DNA of 64,000 nt from Bacteroidia bacterium (lineage in GTDB: Bacteria; Bacteroidota; Bacteroidia; B-17B0; Aurantibacillaceae): positions 472,711-536,710 of the forward strand of contig JAEUTO010000010.1 of assembly GCA_016787785.1 (NCBI GenBank), in the 5' to 3' direction. Position 1 is the first letter of the stretch; each line of letters opens with the position of its first letter. Below, piece by piece: positions 51,318 through 61,632 of the stretch. A program made the position numbers and the translations under genes. The notes under the pieces were generated by a model, which searched no databases, was not told the origin of the DNA, and saw only the letters and a program-made list of their open reading frames with translations.

Positions 51318-52682
51318 TTATAAAGCAAGTTCTTTAGCCAGGGCATTAAAATCAACGCCATCAAAATTACCGCTACTCATCATTAAAAGTACTTTATTGT
51401 CCCACTTTTTCGATTTAAGGTGTGCTATTACATCCGAACTTTTTGTAAATACCTTTAGGTCTTTACGATCAAAAGCTTTGTGAACCTGTTCTTCAGTTAT
51501 CTCTTTTAATTTTTTATGGGCAATAGTGTGCGGGTTAAAATAAACAATGGCTTCATCGGCAAGATCCATAGAGCCATTATATTCATTTAAGAATTCTTCA
51601 TTTAAACTACTAAAGGTATGAAGCTCCATGCAGGCAACAATATAACGGCTGGTAAATTGTTTTTTAACAGCATCGGTGGTTGCTTTTAATTTAGAAGGTG
51701 AGTGCGCAAAGTCTTTATAAAAATTAAAATCCTTCCCTTTGTATACTAGCTCCAAGCGCTTGGCCGCACCTTTAAAAGATTGAATAGCTTCATAAAATTG
51801 TTCATCGCTAAGCCCAATGGTATTACAAACCATTCTTGCGCCATTTAAATTCATTAAATTATGATTACCGAAAATTTGCAGTGGAATTTTTTTATCACCA
51901 ACTAACAAATAAGTTATGCCATTTACAATTTCATTTTTTGGAACAGAGTAGGGTTGCTTGGAAATGGCCGTGTTTTCAGCTTTCTCACAAGTCGCTGCCA
52001 GTACTTTATCTTCTGCACAATAGATCAAATTACCTTTAGGTTCAATTAAATTGATGAATTTGGTGAATTGCTCAACATAATTCTCAAAGGTTGGAAAAAC
52101 GTTGATGTGATCCCATGCAATGCCACTTAAAATGGCAATATTTGGTTTGTATAAATGAAATTTTGGCCGGCGATCTATTGGTGAGGCTAAATATTCATCA
52201 CCTTCTATTACGGCATAGTTTGACGTATTGGTTAAATTCACCATAGTATCAAAACCCGCCAACTGAGCGCCAACTAAAAAATCTGTTTCTATTTTATGAA
52301 AATGCATAACGTGCAGTATCATGGCAGTGATGGTTGTTTTTCCATGACTTCCGCCAACTACAATACGTGTTTTATTTTTAGTGGCTTCGTAAATATATTC
52401 CGGGTAAGAATAGATCTTTAATCCTAACTCTTTTGCACGGATCAATTCCGGGTTATCGGCACGGGCATGCATGCCTAGTATCACCGCATTTATAGCATTT
52501 GTAATTTTTTCAGGAAACCAGCCGATCTTTGCGGGTAAGATCCCTGCTTTTGCCAAACGGCTTTTACTTGGTTCGTTAATTTCATCGTCACTACCACTAA
52601 CAATAAATCCTTTTTCGTGCAGCGCCAGGGCCATATTATGCATGGCGCTTCCGCCAATGGCAATCAGGTGAACTTTTTCCAT
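51318..52682 (-). CDS. mpl: UDP-N-acetylmuramate:tripeptide ligase (murein recycling)
   Basis: Mpl ligates recovered L-Ala-gamma-D-Glu-mDAP tripeptide to UDP-MurNAc. The 454-residue Mur-ligase-fold protein has an N-terminal GGSAMHNMA motif (residues about 10-18), the ATP-binding GGSHGKTT near residues 109-116, and the ligase signatures DEYL and HPHTIAHKK-like C-terminal region. The motif GGSAM separates it from MurC (GIGGIGM). Mpl implies that this organism recycles murein. It is convergent with the ATPase gene at two bases. Confidence 0.92.
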   Translation of the reverse strand: MEKVHLIAIGGSAMHNMALALHEKGFIVSGSDDEINEPSKSRLAKAGILPAKIGWFPEKITNAINAVILGMHARADNPELIRAKELGLKIYSYPEYIYEATKNKTRIVVGGSHGKTTITAMILHVMHFHKIETDFLVGAQLAGFDTMVNLTNTSNYAVIEGDEYLASPIDRRPKFHLYKPNIAILSGIAWDHINVFPTFENYVEQFTKFINLIEPKGNLIYCAEDKVLAATCEKAENTAISKQPYSVPKNEIVNGITYLLVGDKKIPLQIFGNHNLMNLNGARMVCNTIGLSDEQFYEAIQSFKGAAKRLELVYKGKDFNFYKDFAHSPSKLKATTDAVKKQFTSRYIVACMELHTFSSLNEEFLNEYNGSMDLADEAIVYFNPHTIAHKKLKEITEEQVHKAFDRKDLKVFTKSSDVIAHLKSKKWDNKVLLMMSSGNFDGVDFNALAKELAL

Positions 52683-52784
52683 GATATAAAGAAAAGACTT
52701 TGTGTTTGGAATTTTTGTGATAAAGTAAACATATTATGCACATAAAATTGTTTATCTTGTGGTCCTATTTAAAAAGTAAATTTT

Positions 52785-53615
52785 ATGCAAAAAAAGATAG
52801 TAAAAGTTGGAGATATAGATTGCGGTTCTAAAGAATTATTTTTGATCTCAGGACCTTGTGTTATTGAGGATGAAAGCATAATGATGAAAACAGCCGAAAA
52901 ATTGAAAGAGGTTGGTGAGAGATTAAAAATTAAAATTATTTATAAGTCGAGTTTTCTAAAGGATAATCGTAGTAGTTTAAGTTATTACGATGGGCCGGGT
53001 ATGGAAAAAGGAATGAAGATACTCGCTAAAGTAAAAGAACAATTTGGTTTTCCGTTGTTAACAGATATTCATGAAAGCTACCAGGCAGCGCTTGCTGCTG
53101 AAGTATGCGATGTTTTACAAATACCCGCCTATTTATGTATGCAAAGTTCTTTATTGGTTGCTGCAGCAAAAACAGGTAAAGTAGTTAATATTAAACACGG
53201 TCAATTTTTAGCGCCGGATAACATGAAACATCCCGCACAAAAATGTAAAGACGCTGGAAACGACAATATAATTTTAACCGAGCGTGGTTATGTTTTCGGT
53301 TATAACGATTTGATAGTTGATCCGCGCAGTTTTTTTCATATGAATAATTTAGGCTACCCTGTTGTGTTTGATGTAACACATTGTGTGCGCAAATACGGAA
53401 TTCCGAGTGCAGATGCAAAAGGTGGTGCAAGAGAATTTTTACCTGTGTTGAGCAGGGCTGGCGTTGCAAGTGGTATTGATGGTATGTTCATTGAAACACA
53501 CCCTGAACCTTCAAAAGCCTTGTGTGATGCAGCTTCGCAATTATGTGTTTACGACCTTGAAGAATTTTTAAAACCGGTAATTGAGATACACAACGTTGTA
53601 AGAAAATACTCGTAA
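52785..53615 (+). CDS. kdsA: 3-deoxy-D-manno-octulosonate 8-phosphate synthase
   Basis: KdsA condenses phosphoenolpyruvate and arabinose-5-phosphate to Kdo-8-phosphate for LPS. The 276-residue protein has the family blocks FLISGPCVIED (residues about 17-27), YKSSFLKDNRSS and DVTHCVRKYG, with a late GIDGMFIETHPEP metal/substrate segment. Length is normal. This shows the cell makes Kdo. A MITE/REP-like element follows. Confidence 0.95.
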   Translation: MQKKIVKVGDIDCGSKELFLISGPCVIEDESIMMKTAEKLKEVGERLKIKIIYKSSFLKDNRSSLSYYDGPGMEKGMKILAKVKEQFGFPLLTDIHESYQAALAAEVCDVLQIPAYLCMQSSLLVAAAKTGKVVNIKHGQFLAPDNMKHPAQKCKDAGNDNIILTERGYVFGYNDLIVDPRSFFHMNNLGYPVVFDVTHCVRKYGIPSADAKGGAREFLPVLSRAGVASGIDGMFIETHPEPSKALCDAASQLCVYDLEEFLKPVIEIHNVVRKYS

Positions 53616-53624
53616 TTTTTTTAC

Positions 53625-53760
53625 CATATAGACATAAAGATTTCTGATAGGTCTATCTTTAGAATTGTAGTAGGTGACACATAGCGTATTGAAGCGAAGC
53701 TTCAATACTATGATATCTATATTAACTCTTTTTATTTTTAAATCTATGTGCCTATGTGTT
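53625..53760. repeat. MITE/REP-like palindromic intergenic element
   Basis: Imperfect inverted ends (15 of 19 bases match between 53625-53643 and the reverse of 53737-53755 or so), AAAGAT/ATCTTT and ATAGAC/GTCTAT pairs, and a central hairpin GTATTGAAGC-GAA-GCTTCAATAC (53686-53708) lie in 160 bases between kdsA and the next gene. The right end resembles a CTATGTG-rich dispersed repeat I recall from Bacteroidota; only one copy is in this window. Confidence 0.5.
53686..53708. repeat. Perfect 10-bp hairpin with GAA triloop
   Basis: GTATTGAAGC (53686-53695) pairs exactly with GCTTCAATAC (53699-53708) around GAA. It is the core of the surrounding element. No T-run follows, so it is not a classical terminator. 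Confidence 0.8.
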
Positions 53761-53775
53761 TAAACATATAGAAAG

Positions 53776-54867
53776 TTAAGCCATTTCAAAGTAAAGTTTT
53801 TCCATTTCGCTTAAATTTTGTTTCCAGCTAAATTGCTCGGAGATACGTTGAAATGCATTTTTAGCAAGAATAGCTCTTAGTTCGTTATTCATTAAACATT
53901 TTTCCATGGCTATGCTAATATCCAATGGAGAAGTTGACCGGGTAATTAAACCAACACTCTCGTCAGGTATTAGGTCTTTAAAGCCATCCAGATCACTTAC
54001 TATTACAGGTATTTGACAGGCCATGGCTTCAGCAACGCTCACTCCAAAGCTCTCAGATTCTGAAACATTTATCAAAACATCCATTGTATTTAAATGCATG
54101 GGAATTTGCTCATGCGAAACAGAACCAACCATTTCAACGTTGTTTTGTAAGCCATAGTAACTTACCAACTCAAGCAAATTTTCTTTTTGACTGCCATCAC
54201 CCACAATTTTTAATTTTAACGATAGCTGAGGATATTTTTTAACAAGGGTATAGAAAGCAATAACTGTTTTATCAATGTTATAAATTGGTTCTAATCCTTT
54301 TACAATTCCAAATATAAAATCAGTGTTTGTGTGCGGTAAATGGTTTGAATAAAATACATTTAAATTAATACCAAAAGGAATAACACACACCTGTTTTTTT
54401 GTATAAGCTGCAATTTCTTTTTTTAAAATAGTTGATGTAACACAAATTTTATTGGCGCGAAATAGAACAAACTTTAAAATTAATTTGTTTAGGAAATTTT
54501 TTTTCGGAAACTCCATAACATCACTACCCCAGGCTGAAACCACGTACGGCTTGAAAAAAGTTAATGCACCCAACAGTCCGTAGCTTGACGCATAGTGAGC
54601 ATGAATAACATCCGGTTTAAATTTGTAGATCTGGTAAATTAGTTTTGGCCAGAACAATAAATACATGAGTTTAGTGATCACGTTAAGATGTGCTTTTGTT
54701 TTTCTTTTATTTAAACAGGTAATATTTTTATGAGCGCAGAACCAATTATTTTTAGAAGCGTTAAATGAAAAAATGCCAACCTTAAAATTATCGTTTGCGA
54801 GGCCAAGCACCCATTTTTGAGTGTGTGGCGAATTGATGTCGGCTAAAATTAATATTCGTGGTGTCAT
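53776..54867 (-). CDS. Glycosyltransferase family 4
   Basis: The 363-residue GT-B protein has a Bacteroidota start (ILADINSPHTQKWVLGLAN), PHADVIHAHYASSYGLLG and the nucleotide-sugar motif VSESESFGVSVAEAMACQIPVIVS near residues 267-290 with its two glutamates. It has no signal peptide and acts at the cytoplasmic face of the inner membrane. With kdsA close by, an LPS core or glycan role is plausible but not shown. It stands alone on the minus strand. Confidence 0.87.
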   Translation of the reverse strand: MTPRILILADINSPHTQKWVLGLANDNFKVGIFSFNASKNNWFCAHKNITCLNKRKTKAHLNVITKLMYLLFWPKLIYQIYKFKPDVIHAHYASSYGLLGALTFFKPYVVSAWGSDVMEFPKKNFLNKLILKFVLFRANKICVTSTILKKEIAAYTKKQVCVIPFGINLNVFYSNHLPHTNTDFIFGIVKGLEPIYNIDKTVIAFYTLVKKYPQLSLKLKIVGDGSQKENLLELVSYYGLQNNVEMVGSVSHEQIPMHLNTMDVLINVSESESFGVSVAEAMACQIPVIVSDLDGFKDLIPDESVGLITRSTSPLDISIAMEKCLMNNELRAILAKNAFQRISEQFSWKQNLSEMEKLYFEMA

Positions 54868-54933
54868 AACTGGTTTTCAGTATGACGAGCGTTTAACGCA
54901 AAGGTTTAATCGCTAAAATAAATTAACAAAAAT

Positions 54934-56046
54934 TTAGTTTTTGTGTCTTGCAAAATAAATAATGGTTCCAATTACTGCAACAATTGCTAAACTAAAGAAA
55001 AAGATCTTCCAGGCGCTGTATGGTCTTTCGCCTTGCACTTCGCCGGTTCTGGCATTAATAGTAAAACGATAAACCTTGTTGTTGTACTTGTAAGCAGAGA
55101 TCCACAATGGCAATAAAATATGTTTAAAAGAGATATCGTTATATTGCGTATTTAGCGAAGTTATTTGTTGAGTATCTCCACCAATATCTGAGTTTACACT
55201 ACTTCGGATGATCGGTTGCATGCGTTCTTTTGCTTCCTCAAAGCCGGGTTGTAATTCTGTTTGATAACTCTCGGTAACAAAGCCTGCCAAATATTGATCG
55301 TTATAGGCTACCAGTTCAGGCAGGTCCCATGGTTCAAGATCCTGCACTAATTTTTTTGGTAAGGAGTGCGATGCACAAACTAAAATATCGTCAAACGAAT
55401 TATTTACAGATCCACTGGCCGGAAACCAATTTGTGTGGCGCACCTGGCGCGTTTGTGTTTTTCCCTGACTGTCGCGATACGTTTCTGTAACGTAATAGTA
55501 AACACCGCGCAGGCCCGTATAATTGCTATGGGTGTTACTATCATAGGTCCAGTAAGGCATATACACGCCTTTTAATTTTTCGAGACTATGCTGCGCGTAA
55601 TCTTTTAACTTGTTTGGAGCAAACCATAAACCACCAACCCATTTTATAAATCCTTCTTTTGCTTTATTACGTTCAACCTTAAATGGAAGTAAATATTTTG
55701 GTTTTATGATAGAACAGGTAGCTGCATTTTTTATGACCAATGGCGTATCGCAATAAGGGCAACTGCTGGAAGTTACGTTAGGAGGCAGGGTAGTAGAGGA
55801 GCCACAACTATCGCACTTAACGGTTGATATAGTTTGTTTTTCGGATGAAGAAACATTTTGCTCTAAAAAACTATTGTAATCATTTTCAGTTATCTCTATT
55901 TTCTCAACTACAATTTCATTTTGCGTTTGGCAATACTGGCAGGTAAGGCTATCCGTACCTGGTTTAAAACTTAAGTTAGCACCGCAATTTTTGCATTTAA
56001 TTGTATTGGCGGTTTCAGCTGTGGGTTCAAAAGTTTGATCGCTCAT
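54934..56046 (-). CDS. Zinc-ribbon membrane protein, unknown function
   Basis: The 370-residue protein has two zinc ribbons: Cys18, Cys21, Cys36 and Cys39, then Cys78, Cys81, Cys96 and Cys99. A conserved middle region has repeated W/Y-rich patterns (GVYMPYWTYDSNT, LPLWISAYKYNNK) and a C-terminal membrane span (about 348-366) with a Lys-rich end. Similar proteins are often labelled helicase PriA-like because of the ribbons, but no helicase motif exists here. It is probably co-transcribed with the DUF58 gene upstream. Function unknown. Confidence 0.82.
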   Translation of the reverse strand: MSDQTFEPTAETANTIKCKNCGANLSFKPGTDSLTCQYCQTQNEIVVEKIEITENDYNSFLEQNVSSSEKQTISTVKCDSCGSSTTLPPNVTSSSCPYCDTPLVIKNAATCSIIKPKYLLPFKVERNKAKEGFIKWVGGLWFAPNKLKDYAQHSLEKLKGVYMPYWTYDSNTHSNYTGLRGVYYYVTETYRDSQGKTQTRQVRHTNWFPASGSVNNSFDDILVCASHSLPKKLVQDLEPWDLPELVAYNDQYLAGFVTESYQTELQPGFEEAKERMQPIIRSSVNSDIGGDTQQITSLNTQYNDISFKHILLPLWISAYKYNNKVYRFTINARTGEVQGERPYSAWKIFFFSLAIVAVIGTIIYFARHKN

Positions 56047-56102
56047 AAATTTTGTATTGATTGATTAAAAATAAATATTTTTTAGATAATGTCTAAAATA
56101 AT

Positions 56103-57011
56103 TTATAGCATTTTATTTCTTTTTACAAGATAGGTATAGAGAATATTATCGAAGCCCTTGTTAATATCGGCTTCCACGAAGTCTATCTTGTATAGTCCAC
56201 ACTTTAATTTTAAAAGATCTTTGTATTGATTTATCGATTCCTGGTATTGTTCTTTGATCTGGCTTGGATTTAATTTTATTTCTTCACCGCTTTCAAGATC
56301 AATAAAATGATATGGTTTGTTCTCAAATTCAAAATCTATTTCTTTTGCTTTATCCACTACATGAAACAAAACCACCTCGTGTTTGCGGTATTTTAAATGC
56401 TGTAGGGCCGAAAATAATTCTTCGTTCTCAGAGTTATTTTCAAACATATCGCTAAAAATTACAACAAGTGAGCGTTGGTGTATAATTTCTGCAATTTGAT
56501 TTAATGTTTTGGCCGCAGAAGTATTCTTGCTTTCAAAGCTTTTATCTAAAATTTCTTCAAGTGTGTTGTAGATCAATTTTTGGTGAGAAGGGCTACCCTT
56601 TGGCGCAAAGTGTTTAACTATTTCGTTCTCAAAAAGAGTGAGCCCAAAAGCATCACGTTGTTGTTTTAATAATTCGCAAAGAGCAGCGGCAGAGTATACA
56701 CTAAAATTTAATTTATTATTTTCCGAATCTTTTGGAAATTGCATACTCGCTGAAACATCAATAACTATCTGGCAACGCAGATTGGTCTCTTCCTCATAAC
56801 GTTTTACAAATAACCGCCCCGAACGGGCAAATAATTTCCAGTCGATATGCCTGGTACTTTCGCCCGTATTGTAAAGGCGGTGTTCTGCAAATTCAACCGA
56901 AAAGCCATGAAACGGGCTCTTGTGCAGGCCCGTAATAAAACCTTCGACCACTTTTTTGGCAAATAATTCGAGCTTTTTAAAGGGTTCTATTTTCAGGCGG
57001 TTTATTGGCAT
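56103..57011 (-). CDS. DUF58 (vWA-like) family protein
   Basis: The 302-residue protein has the DUF58 N-terminal pattern FHGFSVEFAEHRLYNTGESTRHIDWKLFARSGRLFVK and a von Willebrand A-like domain with VIDVSASM, a MIDAS-like DxSxS motif. DUF58 genes usually sit in MoxR/BatA operons; here no MoxR ATPase is adjacent. It is followed 56 bases later by the zinc-ribbon gene on the same strand. Confidence 0.9.
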   Translation of the reverse strand: MPINRLKIEPFKKLELFAKKVVEGFITGLHKSPFHGFSVEFAEHRLYNTGESTRHIDWKLFARSGRLFVKRYEEETNLRCQIVIDVSASMQFPKDSENNKLNFSVYSAAALCELLKQQRDAFGLTLFENEIVKHFAPKGSPSHQKLIYNTLEEILDKSFESKNTSAAKTLNQIAEIIHQRSLVVIFSDMFENNSENEELFSALQHLKYRKHEVVLFHVVDKAKEIDFEFENKPYHFIDLESGEEIKLNPSQIKEQYQESINQYKDLLKLKCGLYKIDFVEADINKGFDNILYTYLVKRNKML

Positions 57012-57125
57012 ACTTATCCCTATTGTAATGTTTGTAAATTTAGCTTCATTTTTTTGTTAATTTATCTAAAATTTCAATATTTTTTGTATATTCGTAGGAT
57101 TAATTATTTTCTAGTATAACACTGT

Positions 57126-60100
57126 ATGGTAAGATATTTATTTTTATTGCTCTTCTTTTTTGTTTTTTTAGTTAAGCCTAAGGCACAGGTAGATACAAGC
57201 TTTTGGTTTGTTGCTCCTGACATTTCGGCTACGATGGGGCAATCACCCATTGAACTACACATTCAAACCTATTCACAGGCAGCAACAGTGCATGTGGTTA
57301 CACCTGCAAATAGCACCACAACAGGCATAAACTTAAATCTGAATATTGCTGCCAATTCACTAAACGTTAGTAACTTAACTCCTTCAATTACCGGGGTTGA
57401 AAGTGCTCCGACCAATAGTGTAAGCAACAAGGGGATCTATATCAGTTCTAATGCAAATATTTCGGTTTATTATACGATTGGTTCGGGAAACAATAAAGAA
57501 ATGATAAGCCTTAAGGGCCAAAGAGCTAAAGGTGTTGACTTTTATACGCCATTTCCAAATTCTATTTTAAGTACTACTTCGTTTACAGATGCCGGTGTTG
57601 GTTTTGATGTAGTTGCCACTAATACGGGCGTGACAACGATTTTAATTACCCCTCGTGCAGCTTGTGTTGGCAGAGCAAAGAACGTAACGTTTGCTAAAAC
57701 ATTATTGCAAGGTGAGACCTTTTCGATGCGCGATAATAATGCTGTTAACCCAAGTGAGTTAGCGGGTTCCATAATTTCTGCAGATAAGCCGATCGCAGTA
57801 ACTATAAGCGGTTCCATTAGGACGTCTACAGCACTTTGTCCGTCTTATTTCGCGGATCAGATAACTACGAGCGATAATATTGGAAAAGAACACGTGATTA
57901 TTAAAGGTGAAGGAACTTCGGATGTAGCTTATATTTTAGCTCCACTCAACTCAACTAGTTTAACTATTACAACCGGCACAGGAACCATTAACTGGTTGAT
58001 CAATACCGGAGAGACTTATTCTGTAAATATTACAGGTTTAACTTATATTGAAACAGATAAACCAGTTTATGTAACTCATGTAAGTGGTTATGGCTGTAAA
58101 TTAAGCGGAGCGCAGGTTACGCCAGCATACTGCGCGGGTTCATATACCACAGCATTTACGAGATTAAGTAGCGATTCATTGAATTTAAATCTTTACACCA
58201 GAAATGGTTTTCAAAACACATTTACGCTAACAAGCAATGCTACAAATGTTCCTATTTCACCGGCAAGTTTTACAACTGTACCTGGTAGTGGTGGTAATCT
58301 TGTTGCGGCAAGACTTTATTTTCCGACTTCAACAATTCCAGTTGGATCACACAATGTATTAAAAAATAAAAATGATATTTTTGGTTTAGGTGTGCACAAT
58401 GGCGGTACACTTGGGGGCAGCTCTTATGCCTATGCAACAGAATTTGGTATAGATGCTTTTGTAATTGCAAACACAGTACCTACAGCAACTATTTGTTCTA
58501 ACACAACATACACTTTGAATGGCTTGATTGGCGGAGGACCTATAACAGGTGTTTGGAGTCTTAATGGCTTTGGTTCACTTTCGGGTGGTCCAAATCAAAT
58601 CATAAATAATGTTTATACACCAAATCCAATTGATACATCTTTAGCAATTATACCAACACCCACGCCACCTGTATCGGGAGGTTTGGTGAAATTTATTTTA
58701 ACATCAACAGGTATTTGTCCTAATAAATCAGATACTTTAAGATTATATGTGAAGCAGGCGCCTATTGTTACAGCAGGTTCCAGTTCTATCATTTGTTCAA
58801 ATAATGGCACGGTTAACCTAAGTGGAAACGTTTTTGGCGCAAGTACACAAGGTGTATGGTCGGTGCAAGCCCCGGGTAACGGCACGTTTGCGCCAAGTGT
58901 AAACACATTTACGCCAACTTACACGCTCTCCAATTCGGACACAACATTGAATCAGCTCACCTTCGTTCTCACGAGTACCAATAATGGTATTTGTAATGCC
59001 GTCGCAAGTACGGTGAGTATTAGCATTGTTCATGCTCCTCTGGTCAAGGCCAGTTTAATAAATCCCATTCTTAAATGCGCCAATAATGCAACAGTCTTTT
59101 TAAATGGGCAGGTTACTGGTAGCGTAACAAATACAGGAAAATGGACTACTAACGGAACGGGAATATTCGTTCCTAATCAATTTGCACTGTTGTGTCAGTA
59201 TGTTCCAAGCGCTTCGGATATAGCGTTAGGAACTATAAAATTAAAGTTGACCAGTACAGGCAACCAGCAATGTAAAGCAGTTTCGGATAGTGTAAATGTC
59301 ATTTTCACTCAACCAGCCTCAGTTAGTACTGGTGTCGATCTTAACAGTTGTAAAAATAACCCTGTAATTCCTCTAACGGCGGTGATTACAGGTACAGCCT
59401 CAAATACTGGTATCTGGTACGGCGGAGCAGGTACATTTACTGCAAGTAACACTTCGCTCACACCTACCTATGTTGCAACAGCAGGTGAAGTTAGTGCTGG
59501 TTTTGTGATACTAACTTTTAGTACTACCAACAACGGTATTTGCGCTGGTGTTTCTGATCAGGTGAAGATCGATTTCAGAGATAAACCAACGGCTAATTTT
59601 ACTGTAAACACAGTGTGCTTAAACCAAACAACGGTATTTACCGACCAATCAATTAATACTTCAGGTTTGGGCTCTTTAAACACATGGCAATGGCAAATGG
59701 GTGATGGTGGTAACTCTACTGCAGTGAATCCAATTTATACCTATACAAATGCGGGGACTTTTACTGCTCAATTAGTTGTTAGTAATACCTTTAATTGTTA
59801 CGATACGGTTTACAGGCCGGTAACTGTATATGCATTACCTAATGCAAGCTTTACTATTTCAAGAGCCTGCACCGGCTCGGCGCAATTGATAAGCTTTACA
59901 GATCAATCAAGTATTTCAGCTCCTGCTTCAATACCAAGCAGCGGATACTATTATGATTTTGGTGGATTTGGTTTTGCTTATTCAAAAGATACTTCTTTGG
60001 TTTTCCCAGCGCAAGGTATTTATAACATTACGCACGAAGTTACCTCAAACAATGGATGTAAATCAATAATCACTAAAACAGTTGACATTACACCAAGACC

Positions 60101-60626
60101 AATTGCTAAATTCATTTACATTAATAATAGTGGTTTAAGTTTGGGTGCAAACGTTTCGTTTATTGATTCGTCAAAAGCTGCTGTGTCATGGAGCTGGGAT
60201 TTTGGAAATACGCTAACAAGTAACCTGCAAAATCCAACAACTAATTATTTAAGTAATGGATCTTATACTGTAACATTAACTATAACCGATCAGTTTGGTT
60301 GTACAAGTACATACAGTCAGGTTATTAAAGTAACAAATATCGCAGCAGAGGTTACGCAGTTAATTCCAAATATGATTACACCTAACAATGATGGAAAAAA
60401 TGATATCTGGCGCTTAGATTTTATTAATGTGTTCTTTCCTGAAGCAGAAATTGAAGTATATAACCGATGGGGAGAGCTCTTGTATCGAAGCGTGGGCTAC
60501 TCCAATGCCTGGGATGGTAGCTATAAAGGCAATCCGCTACCTGTTGGAGCATATTTCTACACCATCAATTTACACGATGTAAATGATGAAAGAATTTATA
60601 AAGGAACAGTAACTATTTTAAAATAA
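57126..60626 (+). CDS. Giant T9SS type B secreted protein with IgGFc-binding-like N-terminus
   Basis: The 1166-residue protein has a signal peptide (residues 1-21), an IgGFc-binding-type N-terminal region (about 25-440, DTSFWFVAPDISATMGQSP), several Ig-like segments (about 450-830), PKD-type domains (about 835-1065) and a gliding-motility-associated type B sorting domain (about 1075-1166, ITPNNDGKND, YNRWGELLY, WDGSYKG). It resembles the N-terminus of the gene at 61616. It is followed four bases later by porP-like, probably its export partner. Confidence 0.92.
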   Translation: MVRYLFLLLFFFVFLVKPKAQVDTSFWFVAPDISATMGQSPIELHIQTYSQAATVHVVTPANSTTTGINLNLNIAANSLNVSNLTPSITGVESAPTNSVSNKGIYISSNANISVYYTIGSGNNKEMISLKGQRAKGVDFYTPFPNSILSTTSFTDAGVGFDVVATNTGVTTILITPRAACVGRAKNVTFAKTLLQGETFSMRDNNAVNPSELAGSIISADKPIAVTISGSIRTSTALCPSYFADQITTSDNIGKEHVIIKGEGTSDVAYILAPLNSTSLTITTGTGTINWLINTGETYSVNITGLTYIETDKPVYVTHVSGYGCKLSGAQVTPAYCAGSYTTAFTRLSSDSLNLNLYTRNGFQNTFTLTSNATNVPISPASFTTVPGSGGNLVAARLYFPTSTIPVGSHNVLKNKNDIFGLGVHNGGTLGGSSYAYATEFGIDAFVIANTVPTATICSNTTYTLNGLIGGGPITGVWSLNGFGSLSGGPNQIINNVYTPNPIDTSLAIIPTPTPPVSGGLVKFILTSTGICPNKSDTLRLYVKQAPIVTAGSSSIICSNNGTVNLSGNVFGASTQGVWSVQAPGNGTFAPSVNTFTPTYTLSNSDTTLNQLTFVLTSTNNGICNAVASTVSISIVHAPLVKASLINPILKCANNATVFLNGQVTGSVTNTGKWTTNGTGIFVPNQFALLCQYVPSASDIALGTIKLKLTSTGNQQCKAVSDSVNVIFTQPASVSTGVDLNSCKNNPVIPLTAVITGTASNTGIWYGGAGTFTASNTSLTPTYVATAGEVSAGFVILTFSTTNNGICAGVSDQVKIDFRDKPTANFTVNTVCLNQTTVFTDQSINTSGLGSLNTWQWQMGDGGNSTAVNPIYTYTNAGTFTAQLVVSNTFNCYDTVYRPVTVYALPNASFTISRACTGSAQLISFTDQSSISAPASIPSSGYYYDFGGFGFAYSKDTSLVFPAQGIYNITHEVTSNNGCKSIITKTVDITPRPIAKFIYINNSGLSLGANVSFIDSSKAAVSWSWDFGNTLTSNLQNPTTNYLSNGSYTVTLTITDQFGCTSTYSQVIKVTNIAAEVTQLIPNMITPNNDGKNDIWRLDFINVFFPEAEIEVYNRWGELLYRSVGYSNAWDGSYKGNPLPVGAYFYTINLHDVNDERIYKGTVTILK

Positions 60627-60630
60627 CTTT

Positions 60631-61632
60631 ATGAAGACAAAACTATATATATTTATTTTGATCCTTTGTTACTCGTTCTCAAACGCGCAGCAGCAAACTT
60701 TGTTCACAAACATTACGCTTCATCAATACCTTTATAACCCTGCCTATGCCGGATCAAGCAAAGGCATGCAGTTTAACATGGGTTATCGTAACCAATGGGC
60801 TGGCTTTGAAGGCGCACCCGTTACATACATGGCCAGCGGCTATGGCACATTTAAAAAGCGTCCTAATATGGCAGCCGGTGGTTTAATTATTAATGACAAA
60901 AGCGGCTTATTATCACGTACTTCTTTTTACGGAACATACAGTTATCATGTAAAAATTAATAAAAAGTTGAACTTAGCTTTTGGCGTTGGTGTTGGTGCTG
61001 TGCAGTATAATGTAAAAATTTATAATGCCAAGACCTACGACAAAGATGATGAGTTCTTAAAGAATAATATTTTAAATGCTAACGCTTTTGATGCCAATGC
61101 TGGTTTGTATTTATATAGTAAGAATTTCTTCATGGGCTTAAGCAGTCAACAACTAACAAAAGGAAAGATCTATTGGCAAAATACAATTGGCAGGTTGACA
61201 CCGCATTTGTATGGTTTTATGGGGTATAATTTTGTTTTAGATAAAAAGAAAAAAGAATGGGTATTACAACCATCTATGTTGATCAGATATAATAATCCAT
61301 CTCCTTATCAATTAGAATTTAATTTAAAATGTATCTATAAAGAAATGTTCTGGGTAGGTGGCGGCTACAGAGTAGGCGCCTCGGCTTCTGCAATGTTTGG
61401 TGCAACCATTAGTAAACAATTTACGGTTGGTTATAGTTACGATTATGCAACTACAGCTTTACAAAAATATTCAAGCGGTAGCCATGAAATTATTTTAACG
61501 TACACCAAATCAGCTAAAAAAGTAAAAACAGTTGGAGATAAGATCCAGGATGCTGATGAAGAAGAATTAAATAATATTGACAATAGTATTAAAACTAACC
61601 TAAAGAATAAAAAGAATGAAGAGAAGAAATAA
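60631..61632 (+). CDS. PorP/SprF family T9SS membrane protein
   Basis: The 333-residue protein has a signal peptide (residues 1-19) and the PorP/SprF pattern LHQYLYNPAYAGSSKGMQFNMGYRNQWAGFEGAPVTY, beta-rich to the end. PorP/SprF proteins sit in the outer membrane and help secrete or attach partner proteins with type B sorting domains, whose genes are often adjacent. The C-terminal 30 residues are Lys/Asp/Glu-rich. The next gene overlaps it by 17 bases. Confidence 0.92.
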   Translation: MKTKLYIFILILCYSFSNAQQQTLFTNITLHQYLYNPAYAGSSKGMQFNMGYRNQWAGFEGAPVTYMASGYGTFKKRPNMAAGGLIINDKSGLLSRTSFYGTYSYHVKINKKLNLAFGVGVGAVQYNVKIYNAKTYDKDDEFLKNNILNANAFDANAGLYLYSKNFFMGLSSQQLTKGKIYWQNTIGRLTPHLYGFMGYNFVLDKKKKEWVLQPSMLIRYNNPSPYQLEFNLKCIYKEMFWVGGGYRVGASASAMFGATISKQFTVGYSYDYATTALQKYSSGSHEIILTYTKSAKKVKTVGDKIQDADEEELNNIDNSIKTNLKNKKNEEKK

